Source: Gordionus sp. m RMFG-2023 (lineage: Eukaryota > Nematomorpha > Gordioida > Chordodea > Parachordodidae). From it: a stretch of DNA of 64,000 bases. This document shows, piece after piece, positions 45,396 to 58,551 of this stretch. The notes beneath the pieces were generated by a model. The model worked only from the letters and a program-made list of their open reading frames with translations. It searched no databases and was not told the origin of the DNA. The stretch spans positions 34,546,730 to 34,610,729 of the forward strand of contig NC_088778.1 of assembly GCF_954871325.1 (NCBI RefSeq), read 5' to 3'. Every line of letters starts with the position of its first letter. Within the stretch, counting starts at the first letter, position 1. A program made the position numbers and the translations under genes.

Positions 45396-46710
45396 TTTAT
45401 TTTAAATTAACAAGTTTTAAACTAATATTCAAATATATAACAATAAATATTTGTGTCATGTGTCATAGGAGTTTGAAAATTCAGTTTGTTAAACTAGGTT
45501 TTTTTTTTGCAAATTTGTAAAACTTAAATCATTTATTTAGTTTGAATCATGTGTCAGCATGTTTAAAGTATATACCCTGTAAATTTCAGACAATTTCGCA
45601 GCAAAGGAAACCCCTATACGTGTGGGAAAAAACAATTCAGACAAATTCAGGTGGTCATTTTAAAATTAAAAAAGAGGCGATATGAAATGATTTAAAATTT
45701 TAAAAAATTTACAAAAAAAACAATTTTTTTTTAAATGAAAAAAAAATAATCATATAAAATAAAACCAATAAATAGGTAAAAATGAATAAATATGGGGCAT
45801 TATGATGTACGATAACATTTGAAATACATATGTTGCGATGCGTTGATAAAAAATATGTTATACGATAATAAAGTTAATAACGGATTCAATAAAAAGGTAC
45901 ATTATTTTTAAAATAATTATCTCTAGCTTTATGTTAAATTAGTTATAAAACTGAGTTGTAATAACGCTGTATTAAATAACGCAACGCTTAAAAATAATGC
46001 GATTTTTAACCTATTCTTTGAAAAAATTCAAAAAAGTTCAAAAATAACGATTATGATAATTGTCACTTTTCTATCATAAATCATCACATAAATTTTAACT
46101 TAATATTTACAATATATATTTTTACCTATATGCTGACTAAATAGATCAATTTAGTCGCTAAAGTTTTTAGTCGATTTTCATGACTATGACTATTAGTCGT
46201 AGTGGAAAGAACTCGACTAATTAACAACACTAATCATGGTCATTGACTTATTGGTAGATTTTTAACATATTTATACCTTTTAAAAGATTTAACAACGATA
46301 AAGTATATTAGGGGGCATTGTTGCATTGATAACAATATTTATGGCAAACTAAACAACTCTATTCGGATTGACGATTTCAAAATATTTTATAAGATGGACC
46401 AAGTGTTTACATGACAGGATATTTGCTGGATGCAAACCCCTCTCGCTATACATACCCCCTAAAAAGAATTTTTTTATTAATAATTGTACTACCTTCATCA
46501 CTTAAAATAGGAATTTAACTATCAAAATATTATGGATGTAAAAGAGTTATTTTTTTTAAAACATTAATAATTTAATGAATTATTATGGTATATTGTTTAA
46601 CCCGAAGATGAGTTTCTAAAAATGATTCAATAGTTTTATTTGGAAAATAATGTCTATAATTGAGTCTATATATGATTTTGTTGATGTTTAACAATATCGT
46701 TGTATTTTAA

Positions 46711-47096
46711 TAGGTCTATAATAAAATTATTAATTTTTACATGCCCCATTTCATCTAAAAATTTAATAGATAACCCCTCATTATATTTATTCTACTTCAC
46801 CACTATTAAACTGGCCACGCTTCCGCCTCGTGGGCATTTATTTTATAGCGGCCTCATTTTTATGGGGGCTTCTTTTAAAAACACCCGATATTATTCCTGC
46901 AATAAATTAGGTAAGGAATATAATTAATTTTTATACAAAAATTTTATTATTATATGTTAAGGGACAAGTCATCTCCTGAGATGTTTATTGAAATTCTTAA
47001 TGACATAAAAAGAGTAGATATTGTGCCTATGATGTATCCTTCTTCAAATGGGCTCGTTGATAATTATGAATTTATAAGAGAGCAACCAACTTACTA
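46711..47096 (+). pseudogene. PiggyBac-like transposase remnant
   Basis: 46711-46913 encodes ...YFTTIKLATLPPRGHLFYSG then ASFKNTRYYSCNKLGK. This resembles the piggyBac stretch of the type FFTS-x-x-LA...RG...GT...NR. 46955-47096 encodes DKSSPEMFIEIL then IVPMMYPSSNG, fitting the part that follows. The two frames do not join in phase, even at the apparent GTAAGG donor, so this is probably dead. Assignment rests on pattern memory only. Termini (TTAA sites) were not identified. Confidence 0.35.
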
Positions 47097-47099
47097 ACA

Positions 47100-48060
47100 A
47101 AATTGATCAATGACAGTAACCGGTCAAATCAAAACATTTTCAAAATATTTTTTAGAATAAAGCTTATCACGTAGATATTTGCTTGAAAAACAAAAATGAT
47201 GAGTTTTCCATGGAAATCGGTCTGTTATTAGTCAAAATATTTTTAATATATTTTCTGGGATAATGTTGTCACATATTTTATAGATAAATATAAAACAAAA
47301 ATGAACATTTTACAATTTGTTTTACGAGCAAATTTGGTCAATCTAATATTTAGTAAGTGGTTCACGAGCTCTGCAACCGGTCAAATCAAAATATTTTTAG
47401 GATAACTCACCACTCAAATACAATTTTAAATTTTCTATTATTTTAAAATTCTAAACCTCTCAAAAATTTCATGTCAAAGAAACCTATCATTTTATTTTAA
47501 AATATTGAGTTCCTCATGTAAAAAAAACGCTAACTATTAATCATTTTGATTTCCTAAAATGATATCATATTTAGGCATATGACGCCCTCTTATGGATATT
47601 AATGTGTTAAATTTTAAAATCAGAAAATAAAATTTGATTTTAATAAGCTAGTTAATATGGTTTTTTAATCTCAATTTTCTATTTAATAAATAAAATTGAC
47701 TTAAGCATATTTAAAAAAGTTTAAGACAATTATTCATAAAAAGGTTTATATAGTAGTAATATGATTGATTATGATTAATTTGCTTTTTAACAATGCATTT
47801 ATAATTTTACTACCCTCCTTATTTTTACCTTCTTCCAAATTATTATAAAATGTTACTATTTTCTTACTTAAATTTTTCAATTACGAATTATAATTTAAAA
47901 ATATATATATAAAAAAAGCTAGTACTGTATTTTTTTAAAAAATTTGTATTGTTTATAAACACTAAAATTATAAAAAATATATGTATTTAAAATAACATGT
48001 AAACTATTTGTAAAATAGAATTTATATAAAAACTATATTAAATAAAATAATAATTTAAAA
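47100..48060. other. No feature recognised
   Basis: AT-rich spacer between the transposase remnant and the LINE. Some words recur (AAGCTTATCACG-like, CAAATCAAAA(C/T)ATTTT) near 47120 and 47380, perhaps an old repeat. Confidence 0.3.
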
Positions 48061-48066
48061 ATTTAA

Positions 48067-50390
48067 TTAGGTATGATCGATGGGGCTTAATGACCCATGT
48101 AAGGATTTGCAGATAGAACGGTAGATTTCAGTTGATGTTCTCTGTCGAAGGTAGAAGCCTTCTGAATAATTTTCGGGTTGAACAAACAAAACATTATTAA
48201 GGTTGCCATATTTGTTTGTTTTTGTGTTTTCGGCTTTCGTGATAGAGTTGGAAGAAAAAGATCTGGCAAAACGATCCACGCAAGTATAATTCCAGGAGAT
48301 AGATCTTGGTTCTAAGGGAGCAGCATCATACAATTTGGTCTTTTTGAGTCGAGGCTGAGGCCGGGTTCTAGAGTAGAGGAAATATTTGAGGATTTCAAGG
48401 TTCTGTTGATGATTGAACTGATAGCATGGTTTCTGGGTAATCTGCCTTTTGAGAAACGACAGTGAAGGGGGTGATGTCCTAGACTATCGATTTGGGTTTC
48501 ACATAGGACGCATGATGTAGGTGATACGATTTCACATCCTAAGCGAAGGCCTATGGCTATTCTGAGTTCTTCGTTGATAGTATTTTAAGTGGACTTCGAG
48601 GTCCAATAATACCTAGGAGGATGTGGAAATTGTAGATGAACGAAAGGTATGTAAAATTTTTGAAATGAATAGAAAATTTTTCAGTAAATATAAAACCTGA
48701 TGAGCAGGTAAATATTTTAAAATATTTTTCATTCTATTAAATTTAGCAAGGAATTTATCTCTAAAATGAAATATAGCTTTATCATCTCCAATGGGTGAAC
48801 CTAAATGGGTATTATTGGCTTTGTCCACTAAAATAAAATTTTCGGGTGGGCAATCCATTCAATGGGGGAATAACACTTATGAGGGTTTAGTGATAGTCCT
48901 GTAATAGGGGCTAAGTGATTTATGATTGTTGGAATTTTTATGATTTTTTATAAGAGGTGGCTAGTGTGCCATCTTTCAGGTGCCAAACATTTAATTTAAG
49001 ATCACAATTGGAAGAGATCTCTTATATAATTAATTGAATGCCCTGACAGAATAATGCTGGACCTAAAGGTTCTCCTTGTTGAATGCCCTATTTTGAGAAA
49101 ATAATAGAATCATTAAATATTAAAAAGAAGGGTTGGTTGTAAAATGCAGCGATGTATGTTGTATAATCTGGGAAAGTTTCACAAAAAGAGGGTATAAAAT
49201 GTTCCCTTCTAAGTGAATTGAAGGCATTGATCATGTTTGTTATGGAGGATGACACGTGTCGAGTGGGATGCAGCCTCACATCCTCCAGGAATATTAAAAC
49301 CAAGCTGGTTTGGTTGTAGTAGATTGGATGGGTTAGATTTTATACGAGAGCAAATTATTTTGGAAATGATTCGCATGAAGAGTGACTGCAATAGGCCAGA
49401 TGTCTCCATTGGTTTTATTTAAGGATATTAAGCAGGCTTCAAAAATTATGGGCTGAATGGGATTAGGTATATTATTATGAAAGATATGATTGAGCAATAT
49501 AGTGAATTGTATAAGTATATTTTGATATAGGGGTATAGTTTGTTTAATTGTATCTTGGAGATAAATGGCTCGAAAGCCATTGATGCCTCCTGAAGAATTC
49601 TTTTTGAAGACTTTATTGCTTCCAATATTTCCATCTCGGTTAGTGGAATGGGATTATTAGATGGTGGAAGGATGATTTGTGAAAAATCTTGAGAATGTTT
49701 AGATTTCATGGCCGTGAGAGTTATATCATTATTGGGGGCCATAGTATCACTTGAACAGGCTATGTTGATAACTGAATTTACATTGCATAGATTTATTTTA
49801 TTTTCAATAAACTTAGCCTTTTTTTTATTTGTCAAATGCTTATTGGAAGAATGTGGAGGTTGTTTGGGAATATCAAAATAACTATTATCATTTGATTTTA
49901 ATGTTTTTTTGATGTTATGTGTTAAGTTTAATTTTGATGATGTGAGATGTAGATTTAAATATACAAATGATAATAATTTAATCCAATTATCTAAGCTTTT
50001 AATATTTTTATTTAGGGAGGGAGGTTAAAATAGCTAAAAAAAAGTGAAAATATAATTCTAGCACCTTTCGGAATACGAGCTATTGTGGGGGGGGGGCTTC
50101 CTTTCATAAATTTTTCTAGCCATTCTTGTGCCTCAGCAATAAAAGTTGAATTAATGTTATTATCTGGGCATGAAGATGATTGTTTGTGTTGAAGGTATTG
50201 TTGGAGCTTGAAGTTGTAGGTATTGGTTCCAAATTAATACTATTAATAAGAGCAGGATAAGAAGAAGGAGGCATAACAGGTTCATTGTTGTTAAAGAAAG
50301 TACCTGATGAAGGGCATCTGTTGGCTCGTTTGTAAATAATTTATTTCTTTTGGGAAACATTGTTATTACACGTGGGACATATTGTTATGT
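48067..50390 (-). mobile_element. Dead non-LTR retrotransposon (LINE), RT-bearing
   Basis: On the minus strand in order: a possible zinc finger CPTCNNNV (about 50370); an RT finger region with EAIKSSKRILQEASMAF (about 49640); a QLGFNIPGGCEAA region (about 49290); NAFNSLRREH (about 49220); GIQQGEPLGPALF (about 49060); LNVWHLKDGTLA (about 48970), where the usual YLDDG reads HLKDG; LNPHKC (about 48860); then a C-terminal part with KYGNLNNVLFVQPENYSEGF (about 48190). The layout suggests a clade with an N-terminal zinc finger and restriction-like endonuclease, such as R2/NeSL, but this is uncertain. Several frameshifts and stops and a changed catalytic DD show it is inactive. Confidence 0.75.
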
Positions 50391-50399
50391 ATGATTATG

Positions 50400-51779
50400 T
50401 TTAAAGATTAATATTGAAAGATTCTTGATATACAAAACAAAACTTATCTCAGATTCAATCAGGGAGGTAAAAATGCTTATCACGCTTAAATGTAATAAAC
50501 ACTTTCATAGGATATTTAAGGTTTTTAATTCATTCTTCTAGTAATGTTAAATAAAAGAATATATTTTTATTTTTGAAAAATTATTTTTTCCAAATCTTAA
50601 AGAATCTAGTTCTAAAGAAGTTCTCTATAGACATATTATTTTTTAATAGCCTCTCTTATCCCTAATACTATATTTTCCTCCATTTTCTTACTTTGCTTCC
50701 TATCCTCCATTTTTATTTTTTTTTACTTTACCAAAAATTTGTTTATTTTTTAAATCTAAATTTAAAATAAATAAATAAACAATAAAAATAAAAATAAATA
50801 AAAAATTTATTATTTATTTATTTTTTACATAAAAAACCTACTTTTTCCAAAACATGTTTTTTCATTACTATAAAAATACTATTATGTTTTATTACTAATT
50901 TTTACTAAAATTATGTATCTTCTCTTGTCTACCATTTTTAATTCTCTCTTTATTTATTTATTTGTTTACTACCTCAAGATTAAAATACCTAATTTAATTT
51001 TTAACAAATAAAATTTAGAATATAAAAATAATTTTTTGGAAGAAGGATCTTTTTTATTCATATATTTTTTATTCTTATATTTTTTCTTCCTTTGTTATAC
51101 TCATTTACTAACATATTCAAATAGCTCCGGTGTAGTACCACCCTTTTTTTGCTTCATATCTGGGTTACAAGGTTTGTTGATATCCTTGAGTAAAAAAATC
51201 GGAATATGAAGGATGGGCCTTAATATAATTCACGTACGTTCACATTTGGGCAGGTCTATGACCAAGGTGCTATTAAAGATTAAAGATTAAATGCACTATT
51301 AAGTCATTACATAACGATATTTACGTTTTTATGAATTTTTCTCCTTACACTGTAATTTTTTGCATACATTTTTGACCTTTTCAATCTCATTAAATTATTT
51401 TTAATCTTCATTTTTCTGATCTTTTCTCAATCTTTTTTTCTTATCAATTTTGATAATTCTTTTTTGTATTTAATTTTAATTTTCACTTTAATTTTACTCA
51501 ATGGCACACAATTTTTATTAGAAAATTTTGCATATCAATTTAACAAATACTGAAATAAATAATTCATTTAGTTATAATAATGTACCTTTTTATAATAAAA
51601 TTAGTTTGAACTGTAATGATATGTAAATTAATAAAAAAAATTTAAATTTTAATATTTATGCATATTGTTTAAAAAAGCTTTGTGAAAATTAATGTAAAAT
51701 AATATAGCAATTGATATTATGGCATTTAATCTAATTTAAAACATATAAAAAACGATTAACAACAAAAATAAAATAACAT
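50400..51779. other. No feature recognised
   Basis: AT-rich sequence with long polyT and ATAAATAAA runs. Confidence 0.35.
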
Positions 51780-52107
51780 ATGGGAAACCGGGGTTATACG
51801 GGGCAAGTCAGAATATTTCTTAAATATATTAAATTTTAGAAAAGAAAATTGAGTTGTAATATAAATAAATTTTGTATTAAAAAAAATTATTTTTAAAAAT
51901 GTCTTGTATTGGTTTGCCAGTTTATTTTGTATGCATAATATAATAAATGAGAAAATTAAAATTGAGAATAATTGGAACTAACAAATTTAAAAAAAGTATA
52001 ATATATTAATATAAAAGCAAATTGGTGAGCATGGGGGGGGGGCAAAGCCCCCCATAAAAATCTTTACAGTGAGCCCCCTGAGATTGTAAAGGCTAGCCAC
52101 GCTCCTG
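51780..52107 (+). mobile_element. CAGnGGCGT-type MITE fragment
   Basis: Matches about 1170-1492: ATTTTGTATTAAAAA, ATGTCTTGTATT, TTTATTTTG and AATATAATAAATGA in the same order. The GGGGGGGCAAAGCCCCCC hairpin follows, and it ends GGCTAGCCACGCTCCTG at 52107. The first GGCCGAAGGCC hairpin is missing here. The left end is approximate. Confidence 0.6.
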
Positions 52108-52722
52108 TCCACTATTCAACTGTTCCACAAAAAAGGCTAAAAAAGTCTCCCAATGTATGTTTTTCATAATTTAGAAATTTATGATTATTAAAAAAATCAA
52201 ATATTTCACCTTAATTATTAATTTTTACCGTAGATTAACATACAAACAATGTTTAAATTTATTTTGGTAAGGTTACCTCTTCACTTTTTATAGCCCCTTC
52301 TTTCACAGACTCAACCCCCATATTTATTTTTTATTCGATTTTCTTTCATTTTTAATAATATTATTTACTATCAAATGTTTAAAGTATCCATCCTTTTTTT
52401 CCATCTAATTTCTTGTTATGTCTTCTAATTTTTCCTGAAATTTCCTGTTATATATCCACTTATTTTCCCAAAATTTTTCCTAAGAACCATTTAAAGAATT
52501 TACCAACTCTAAAACTAAACTATAAAGTTACACGAAAAAAAGATTGAAATGTTTACACAAAATTGACCTTGACCATTACCTTCCTTATAACACTTTATGA
52601 AATATGAATTTTTATAAATTAATTTTTCTCGGACATTGCTAATTTATGCTTTTCGTTTTTTTCGTAATAAATTACAATAAAATATAAATCTGGTTAAAAG
52701 GTCGTTTTGTTTGTTTCATAAG

Positions 52723-52740
52723 TATATGAGAATTTAATTA
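52723..52740 (+). promoter_or_regulatory. Conserved upstream element of the secreted-peptide gene pair (gene 2)
   Basis: TATATGAGAATTTAATTA, 164 bp before the ATG and identical to 33663-33680. Flanking words are also shared. Likely promoter or enhancer; function inferred. Confidence 0.55.
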
Positions 52741-52886
52741 AGAAATTCTATGCCAACCATCATTGCCATATAATCTTAACTTAATATATAATGCATTGTT
52801 AATTTGAATATGAAAAAAAAGGCAAATAAATATCTTTATTATAAACATTATTCATTTTTTTCACATATTACTTTTTTTAATCTAGT

Positions 52887-52929
52887 ATGAAATTTCTATC
52901 ATATATTATTGCTTGTCTAGTTATTCTAA
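52887..52929 (+). CDS. Gene 2 exon 1: signal peptide
   Basis: 43 nt, donor CTAA|GTGAGT, followed by a 52-bp intron. Same length and phase as gene 1 exon 1. Confidence 0.8.
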
Positions 52930-55900
52930 GTGAGTCTTTTATAAACAATTGGTAAAAGAATTTAATTATCAAAATTTTTAGGCTTAGTTGATTATTTCTC
53001 AGGAACCCCTATAGAATCCAAGTGGAATAGAGGTAAAATTATAATTTTAGTTTTTCTAGATAATTCTGTTACTCATTTTTGTTAATTTGACAAACTTTAT
53101 TTTAATTCCAAAAATACAATAATATGAAAAAAAATTTCTTATTTTTATTTTTATTTTAACAAAATATAAAAATAAAATTTGGTAATTTTAATCTAAGATA
53201 TCAACAATAACTCTTCTATTTAAATTTGTCCTTGACTTAATTTGGTTTGGCATGTAGGGATTGATTCATATACTTGATCACATGACACTTTTGATATATA
53301 ATGTACCATCAATATTTGTTAAAATTATGCATAATGGTGCTTTAATAATGTCGCTATTCTAATTTGTTTATTTAAAAGCACAATAATTTCTAAAACATGT
53401 AATTTGGATTTTTAATTTCACAAGAAAGTGTACTAAAACACGTGATCATTTTATTTCTTAATAATTTTTTAAAACAATCTTAAAAATTATTATACAGTTC
53501 ATTTCTGTAAATCAAAGTGATATATTGCGAAATTAAAAACAATGGTTATTGATGGCTGTTAAGAATAATTTGTTCGTCATTTAGCAATCCTTTAGAATAA
53601 TGATCAATATTCATATTCTTTTTCTAAAATAGTTGATAATAGAAGAATTGTTGGCAGATAAGAAACTTGAAGAATTAAGAATTCGAAAGGTCATAAAGCA
53701 TGAAGGTTGCTAAAATAACTATAATTAAATAATTCATATATGAAAAATACTGATCTTAATTGTCTAGTCAAGACAACGTGAAAAAATTAAAGTTATAAGA
53801 AAATAATCAAAATTCTAAAGGTATAAATATATAAAATTAGCAAAAATAAAATTCACTCATAACAACTTATAAATATAATAAATTAGTTAAAGTTGCGGGC
53901 CTGTTTGTGAAATCTTTTGCCTATTTGGTGGCCCCAATCTCTCATTAGATGGAGTTATAAAATATTGTAATAAACCTTTATTTATATTTACCTTAAAATG
54001 CCAATGTATAATTAGATTCGCCTTACTACCCCTCTATAGATAACTAAAAAATACATATTTTGAAGTGTTTTTTTGCAGTAGGGAAGATTGGATACTAAAG
54101 TTCAATTGAATATCGAAAATCTCTTCATGTTATATATTTTTATTTTAAATTAACATTAATAAAAGTTTAAATTTCCCATAAAAATAATCCTTAATCTATA
54201 TAAATTGTATTTACTTGAAAAATAAATATGATATAAACTATCATATAAAATTACATTTTAAATTTAAATGGAGTGTGAGGGTAGTTATCAGGAAGGAGGT
54301 CCAGAGATGTGAGCCCTTAGACAAAAAAGCAGAATTTTGGCCAGGATAAGTTCAGGGATAAATATATCAGGGACGAGAACCTGAACCCAAACCCTGAACC
54401 CGACCCTAGATATTTTGCTGAATCCAAACCCAAACCTTTTTTTTTAAATTTAGAGTTCAGGATTCAAGCTTTTTTTTTAAAAAAAAAATTTTTTTTTTAA
54501 ATTATTAAACTATTTTAAATTATATTTCAAAAATTATACAATATAAAAAATATACAATTTATGATTTTCAGTTATAAAAGCTTTCCTATTTAAAAAGAGT
54601 TTCTATTTAAAATAATTATTTTTTTATTCAAAATAAAATATTAATTTTACAAAAAACATTTTTCTATCATTTTTTCGTGGAATCATTTTTGTTATATTTA
54701 AGAGTCGACCATTTTTCATAAATATTTTAAAATGCCCATATCTTACTCAAAGACCCCAGGGCAGGGCCTTATTTTAATTTTATTAATATACGCGGGGCTG
54801 GCCGGGTCTGAAATTTTTTTTTAATAAAAATATCCCTATCGGGCCTAAATAGTTTTAAAAAGTCTAGCCTGACCGTATATTTTAAAATCAAATGTTTTAA
54901 ATCGCCATTATAAGGGATAATTGGGATATGATTATGATATAAATGCTGATATATAAATGAAGAAATAGCAGATCGACCAGATGTTGAAAGATTTATCCAA
55001 ATGTTTATAGCATTCGAAGTATAACACTACAATTAACATAAGTGTATTTTGAAACCAGGTAAGTTGGATAAAATGTCATTTTGAAAAAATAGACAATAAT
55101 TTTTCCAATGAGATATTAGTGCATATAAGATTTAGAGAGAATATTTATTTAAATAATAATCTTTATGCCTCATTAAATTTAGACGCATATCAAATCCTAT
55201 TAACCATTGATCAGGAAGTGGCTGCTATAGCTCATTTAACGGAATAACGGGAAAATTACAAATCATTAAATTATTTAATTCATCAACATTAATTTCAGTG
55301 ACAAATCTTGATGATGATAATGATTATTTTGAAAAATTTATTAGAAAAAGAAGAAAATAATTAAATTAATACAGCATCCAAATAAAGATTCCATTCAGCT
55401 CATTATTAGAAATTTTTTTACGTAAAAGAATTAATAAGATGCAAATATTTTCAACTTCTGGGAAGAGCCAAAAGGGATGAACATCTATTAACTAAATCTC
55501 GAGGCTTAGATAATATTTTTCTGGCTGAAATATTCAGTTAGCCGTTTTTAAAAATCAGCTCAATTCGACCCGTTTAACAACACTTGATCAACCATAGTTA
55601 ATCTTTTAATCATAGTTATTCAGATAATAAGGCATCATAAGATATTTTAACATCTTCATGATAAAAATCTAACAAATATTTAATTTTTTTTCTATCACCA
55701 TCTGAAAATGGTTGGAAAGGCTTTTGTGGAAGTAATAGCGGATTTGTAAGTGCTGGATGAATTAAAATCCATTCATTTATTTGGGTTATAAATGTATATA
55801 AGAGAGTGGACATGTGTTTTAATACTCTTCTACTGATTTTATGTTAATTTATGAGCTTGCTTTCTGCAAGTCGAGGGGTACAAATATTAAACACGTATAA

Positions 55901-58551
55901 CTCAGCTTTTGACTCAACAATAATATATAAAATATGAAATTCTTCATCAACATAAGCTCGAATTTCCTTGAGTTCTAATAAAATGTTCTCCGCTATTCTC
56001 ATCTTCTTAATCAAGTCAATGTCATGTTTTTGAAAAGAATTAAATAAAATAGTTGTATATACATTCTAATGAGAAAAAAAATTGGAATAAGTATTGAATC
56101 CAATAATTTTATTGCTTCTGAGTAAATATTTCCTTCAGGCCATTGTGATATTTCAGTAATAGCATTAATAATCGGCTCTTCTAACTCCATAAAAGCTTTT
56201 ACTGCTTGATGGCGGAGACCAGATCTCGTTGGACAAGTTTGCAATATCTTTCTCCCTGTAAGGAGTTTCAGAGATAATTATTATTTGACTAGAAATTTAG
56301 ATAAATATTACGCCATTAAAATTTGAAAATAATAGGTAAATTACGCCAAGGAATACTTGAAATCGAAATTAATTGATAAAATAACTTAGTGGATGAATGT
56401 GATAAATAAATTTAATTAAAAAAATACATGAGATAGGAATAAATATTTACAAATATAAATTAATATTAACATAATATTTTTGAAAAATATAATCCGGCAT
56501 CTGCATTTTTTAGCTTTGGAGGGTGGGTATTTGTCCCCCTGCCCCCCCCCCGTTGCGTACGCGCCTGGTGCTATTTAATTATTATATTATTTTAATAAAT
56601 TAGATTAATACATGTAAATTATGTTTTCACTATGTCAGCTTGCTGTGTTAAAAATGGAATATCATTATCAATATCACTCATAATGTAATTTTCAGTATAG
56701 CATTAACAATTGAAGCTAAATTTTTATTATTTGATTTATTTGCTAAACCTAATTAAATAAATATAATTATTTAGTAATTGAAATTTAACAAATTTATATT
56801 GTAATTAGCTGAGTTCAATCTAATCAACTATATTATATTATTTTTTAATTTAATTACTATGTCTCATCCTAAAAATAGTTCTAAGCAACGATATAATAAA
56901 TTAATTTATAAAAGGTTATCAGATTTATATAGTTGATAATCCTCTATTATATAAATAGGTTTTAAAATATAAATGCCACTTAAGATATATTTGTTTAGAT
57001 AATATTTTAATAAACATTTGCTATTCAATGCTTTTGATAATAAATATAAATAACAATAACGCCATCTATTTATTTAAAATCTATTGAAATTAAACATAAT
57101 ATTACTCATCCCATAATGGATGTAATCCATAATAGATCTATTTTTTCATTATCTTTTTTTACGAGTTTTTGATATTATTACAAACTACAATAATTTTAAG
57201 ATATATTAAACCAACTTGAGGTGCTACAATAATATATAAAATCTTAATTGCTTCTATCATATCTCACTGGTCCTTATTTTCTAGTTACTAAATGATTCAT
57301 TTTTAATATGGCATCCTTACCGTGTAAATAACTCAAGGCTTCAATATATGGATAATTATTTCTTCTAAAGATTTTTATTTTTTTGTTTTATCAATTTATC
57401 TAAAATGATAAATTCAGATATAAGTTTACATTGAATAATCCGCTTATAATAAACTATAACAGAGTTTATTCTATCTTTAATTTATACAATGCAAAGATTA
57501 TGAATTTAATTATATGGTGCTATTTAGTTAACTTTACAAATGATTATATTAAACATAAATATATAATCATTATAAATAACCATATCTAATTACATAATAT
57601 ACAACTAGTTTATTGCTATATTTTACTACATTACAGTGAGTGTTATTTATGACTGCAAATTAACCAACATCTCTATCAACAATTTAAAATATTTAATATT
57701 GTAATAGATGAATAATTTTTTTTATTAAAAAATTTTATCTATAGAAGTGTCTTCTAATGTTTATTATATGATGCATAAATGACAAAATATGAAATTCAAA
57801 ATCATTTTTCAAATTTCAAATTTTAAGTAAAAAATAAAACCTGGCCAAAGGCCAAACAGGCCCGAAGACCCAAGAAAGGGGGTATGGGTGCCCAAGTCTC
57901 CATAAATTTTTTTTTAGTTGAGTCTATTAATATTGCAAAGGTTAGTGACGCTGCTGGACTATACCTTATAATTTATTAATTTAATTGATAATTCATCACA
58001 TAGTTAAATTATATCTGCGTTTAATATAGATAACTAAATTTCAGATACACTAACAACTACGGATGGAAGATTTAGAGGTATGTAAAATATAGTTATATTA
58101 TTTTATAATTACAATGAGCTCTTTCAACATTATATATAACCCTTTACTCCAGAGCTTTCATTTTCTTTCCCTTTAAATTCGCGTTTTCTTTGAGTAAAGT
58201 TGTCTCTAATAGCTGTGTTAGTGGGCCATAATTTATATAAATTGTGTAATTTATATAGTATGAAATTAAAAAATTATTTTTTTTGCAATTCATTAGTCTA
58301 GTAATATTGCTAAACTCTAATCCTTTTTATAAATGATTTAATTCCTCCATATCATTGTGATTTAAAATGCTTTTTTTCGTATGTTATATATGGCTGGATA
58401 TCTTAAAATAATATGTATAAAGTGGCTTTATACTTATAATATTTTAGTGTTAATTTTTATATTTTAAATAGAAATAGAATGTTTTCCAAGGTGCCCCTGG
58501 ATGTCATGTCCAAATGGAATTCGTTGTGGATCTTGTGCCTGTAACCCTTAG
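52887..58551 (+). CDS. Secreted cysteine-rich peptide, 4 exons (gene 2, sister of Kunitz gene)
   Basis: Exons 52887-52929, 52982-53032, 58045-58077 and 58472-58551 join in phase 1 throughout to give 68 residues. They encode a signal peptide (MKFLSYIIACLVILS), a linker LVDYFSGTPIESKWNR, a second linker TLTTTDGRFR, and a tail with six cysteines, ECFPRCPWMSCPNGIRC then GSCACNP-stop. The tail (C-x3-C-x4-C-x5-C-x2-C-x-C) recalls the end of antistasin-type inhibitor domains (CP-x-G...C-x-x-C-x-C) but is short, so the family is uncertain. Promoter, signal exon and linker exon are homologous to gene 1, but the tail is unrelated to Kunitz. Exons 1-2 lie in the unique spacer and exons 3-4 in the right palindrome arm. 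No transcript evidence is available here. Confidence 0.65.
52982..53032 (+). CDS. Gene 2 exon 2: linker
   Basis: TTTTTAG|GC to AGAG|GTAAAA, 51 nt, phase 1-1. Four codons longer than in gene 1. Confidence 0.75.
54300..54500. repeat. Low-complexity repeat with ACCCxGAACC words
   Basis: CCTGAACCCAAACCCTGAACCC and similar words, followed by long A/T runs. Probably a MITE remnant near the inner edge of the right arm. Confidence 0.4.
54890..56567 (-). mobile_element. Decayed hAT element (DUF4371 type), right-arm copy 2
   Basis: Inverse of 42220-43890 with the same frames (56244-56011 and 55813-55616). It ends in GCGTACGCGCCTG. Confidence 0.65.
56590..57955 (+). repeat. CAGnGGCGT-type dispersed repeat, right-arm copy
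   Basis: Inverse of 40831-42190. It ends GTTAGTGACGCTGCTG. The interior matches 1-1492 in direct orientation. Confidence 0.5.
58045..58077 (+). CDS. Gene 2 exon 3: mini-exon
   Basis: 33 nt between TTTCAG and GTATGT, phase 1-1, encoding TLTTTDGRFR. Threonine-rich, a possible O-glycosylation site. Identical copy at 40710-40742. Confidence 0.6.
58472..58551 (+). CDS. Gene 2 exon 4: six-cysteine tail and stop
   Basis: AAATAG|AAATAG; both AG sites keep the phase, differing by two residues (E-I). It encodes the ECFPRC...CACNP tail. Identical copy at 40236-40315. Confidence 0.7.
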
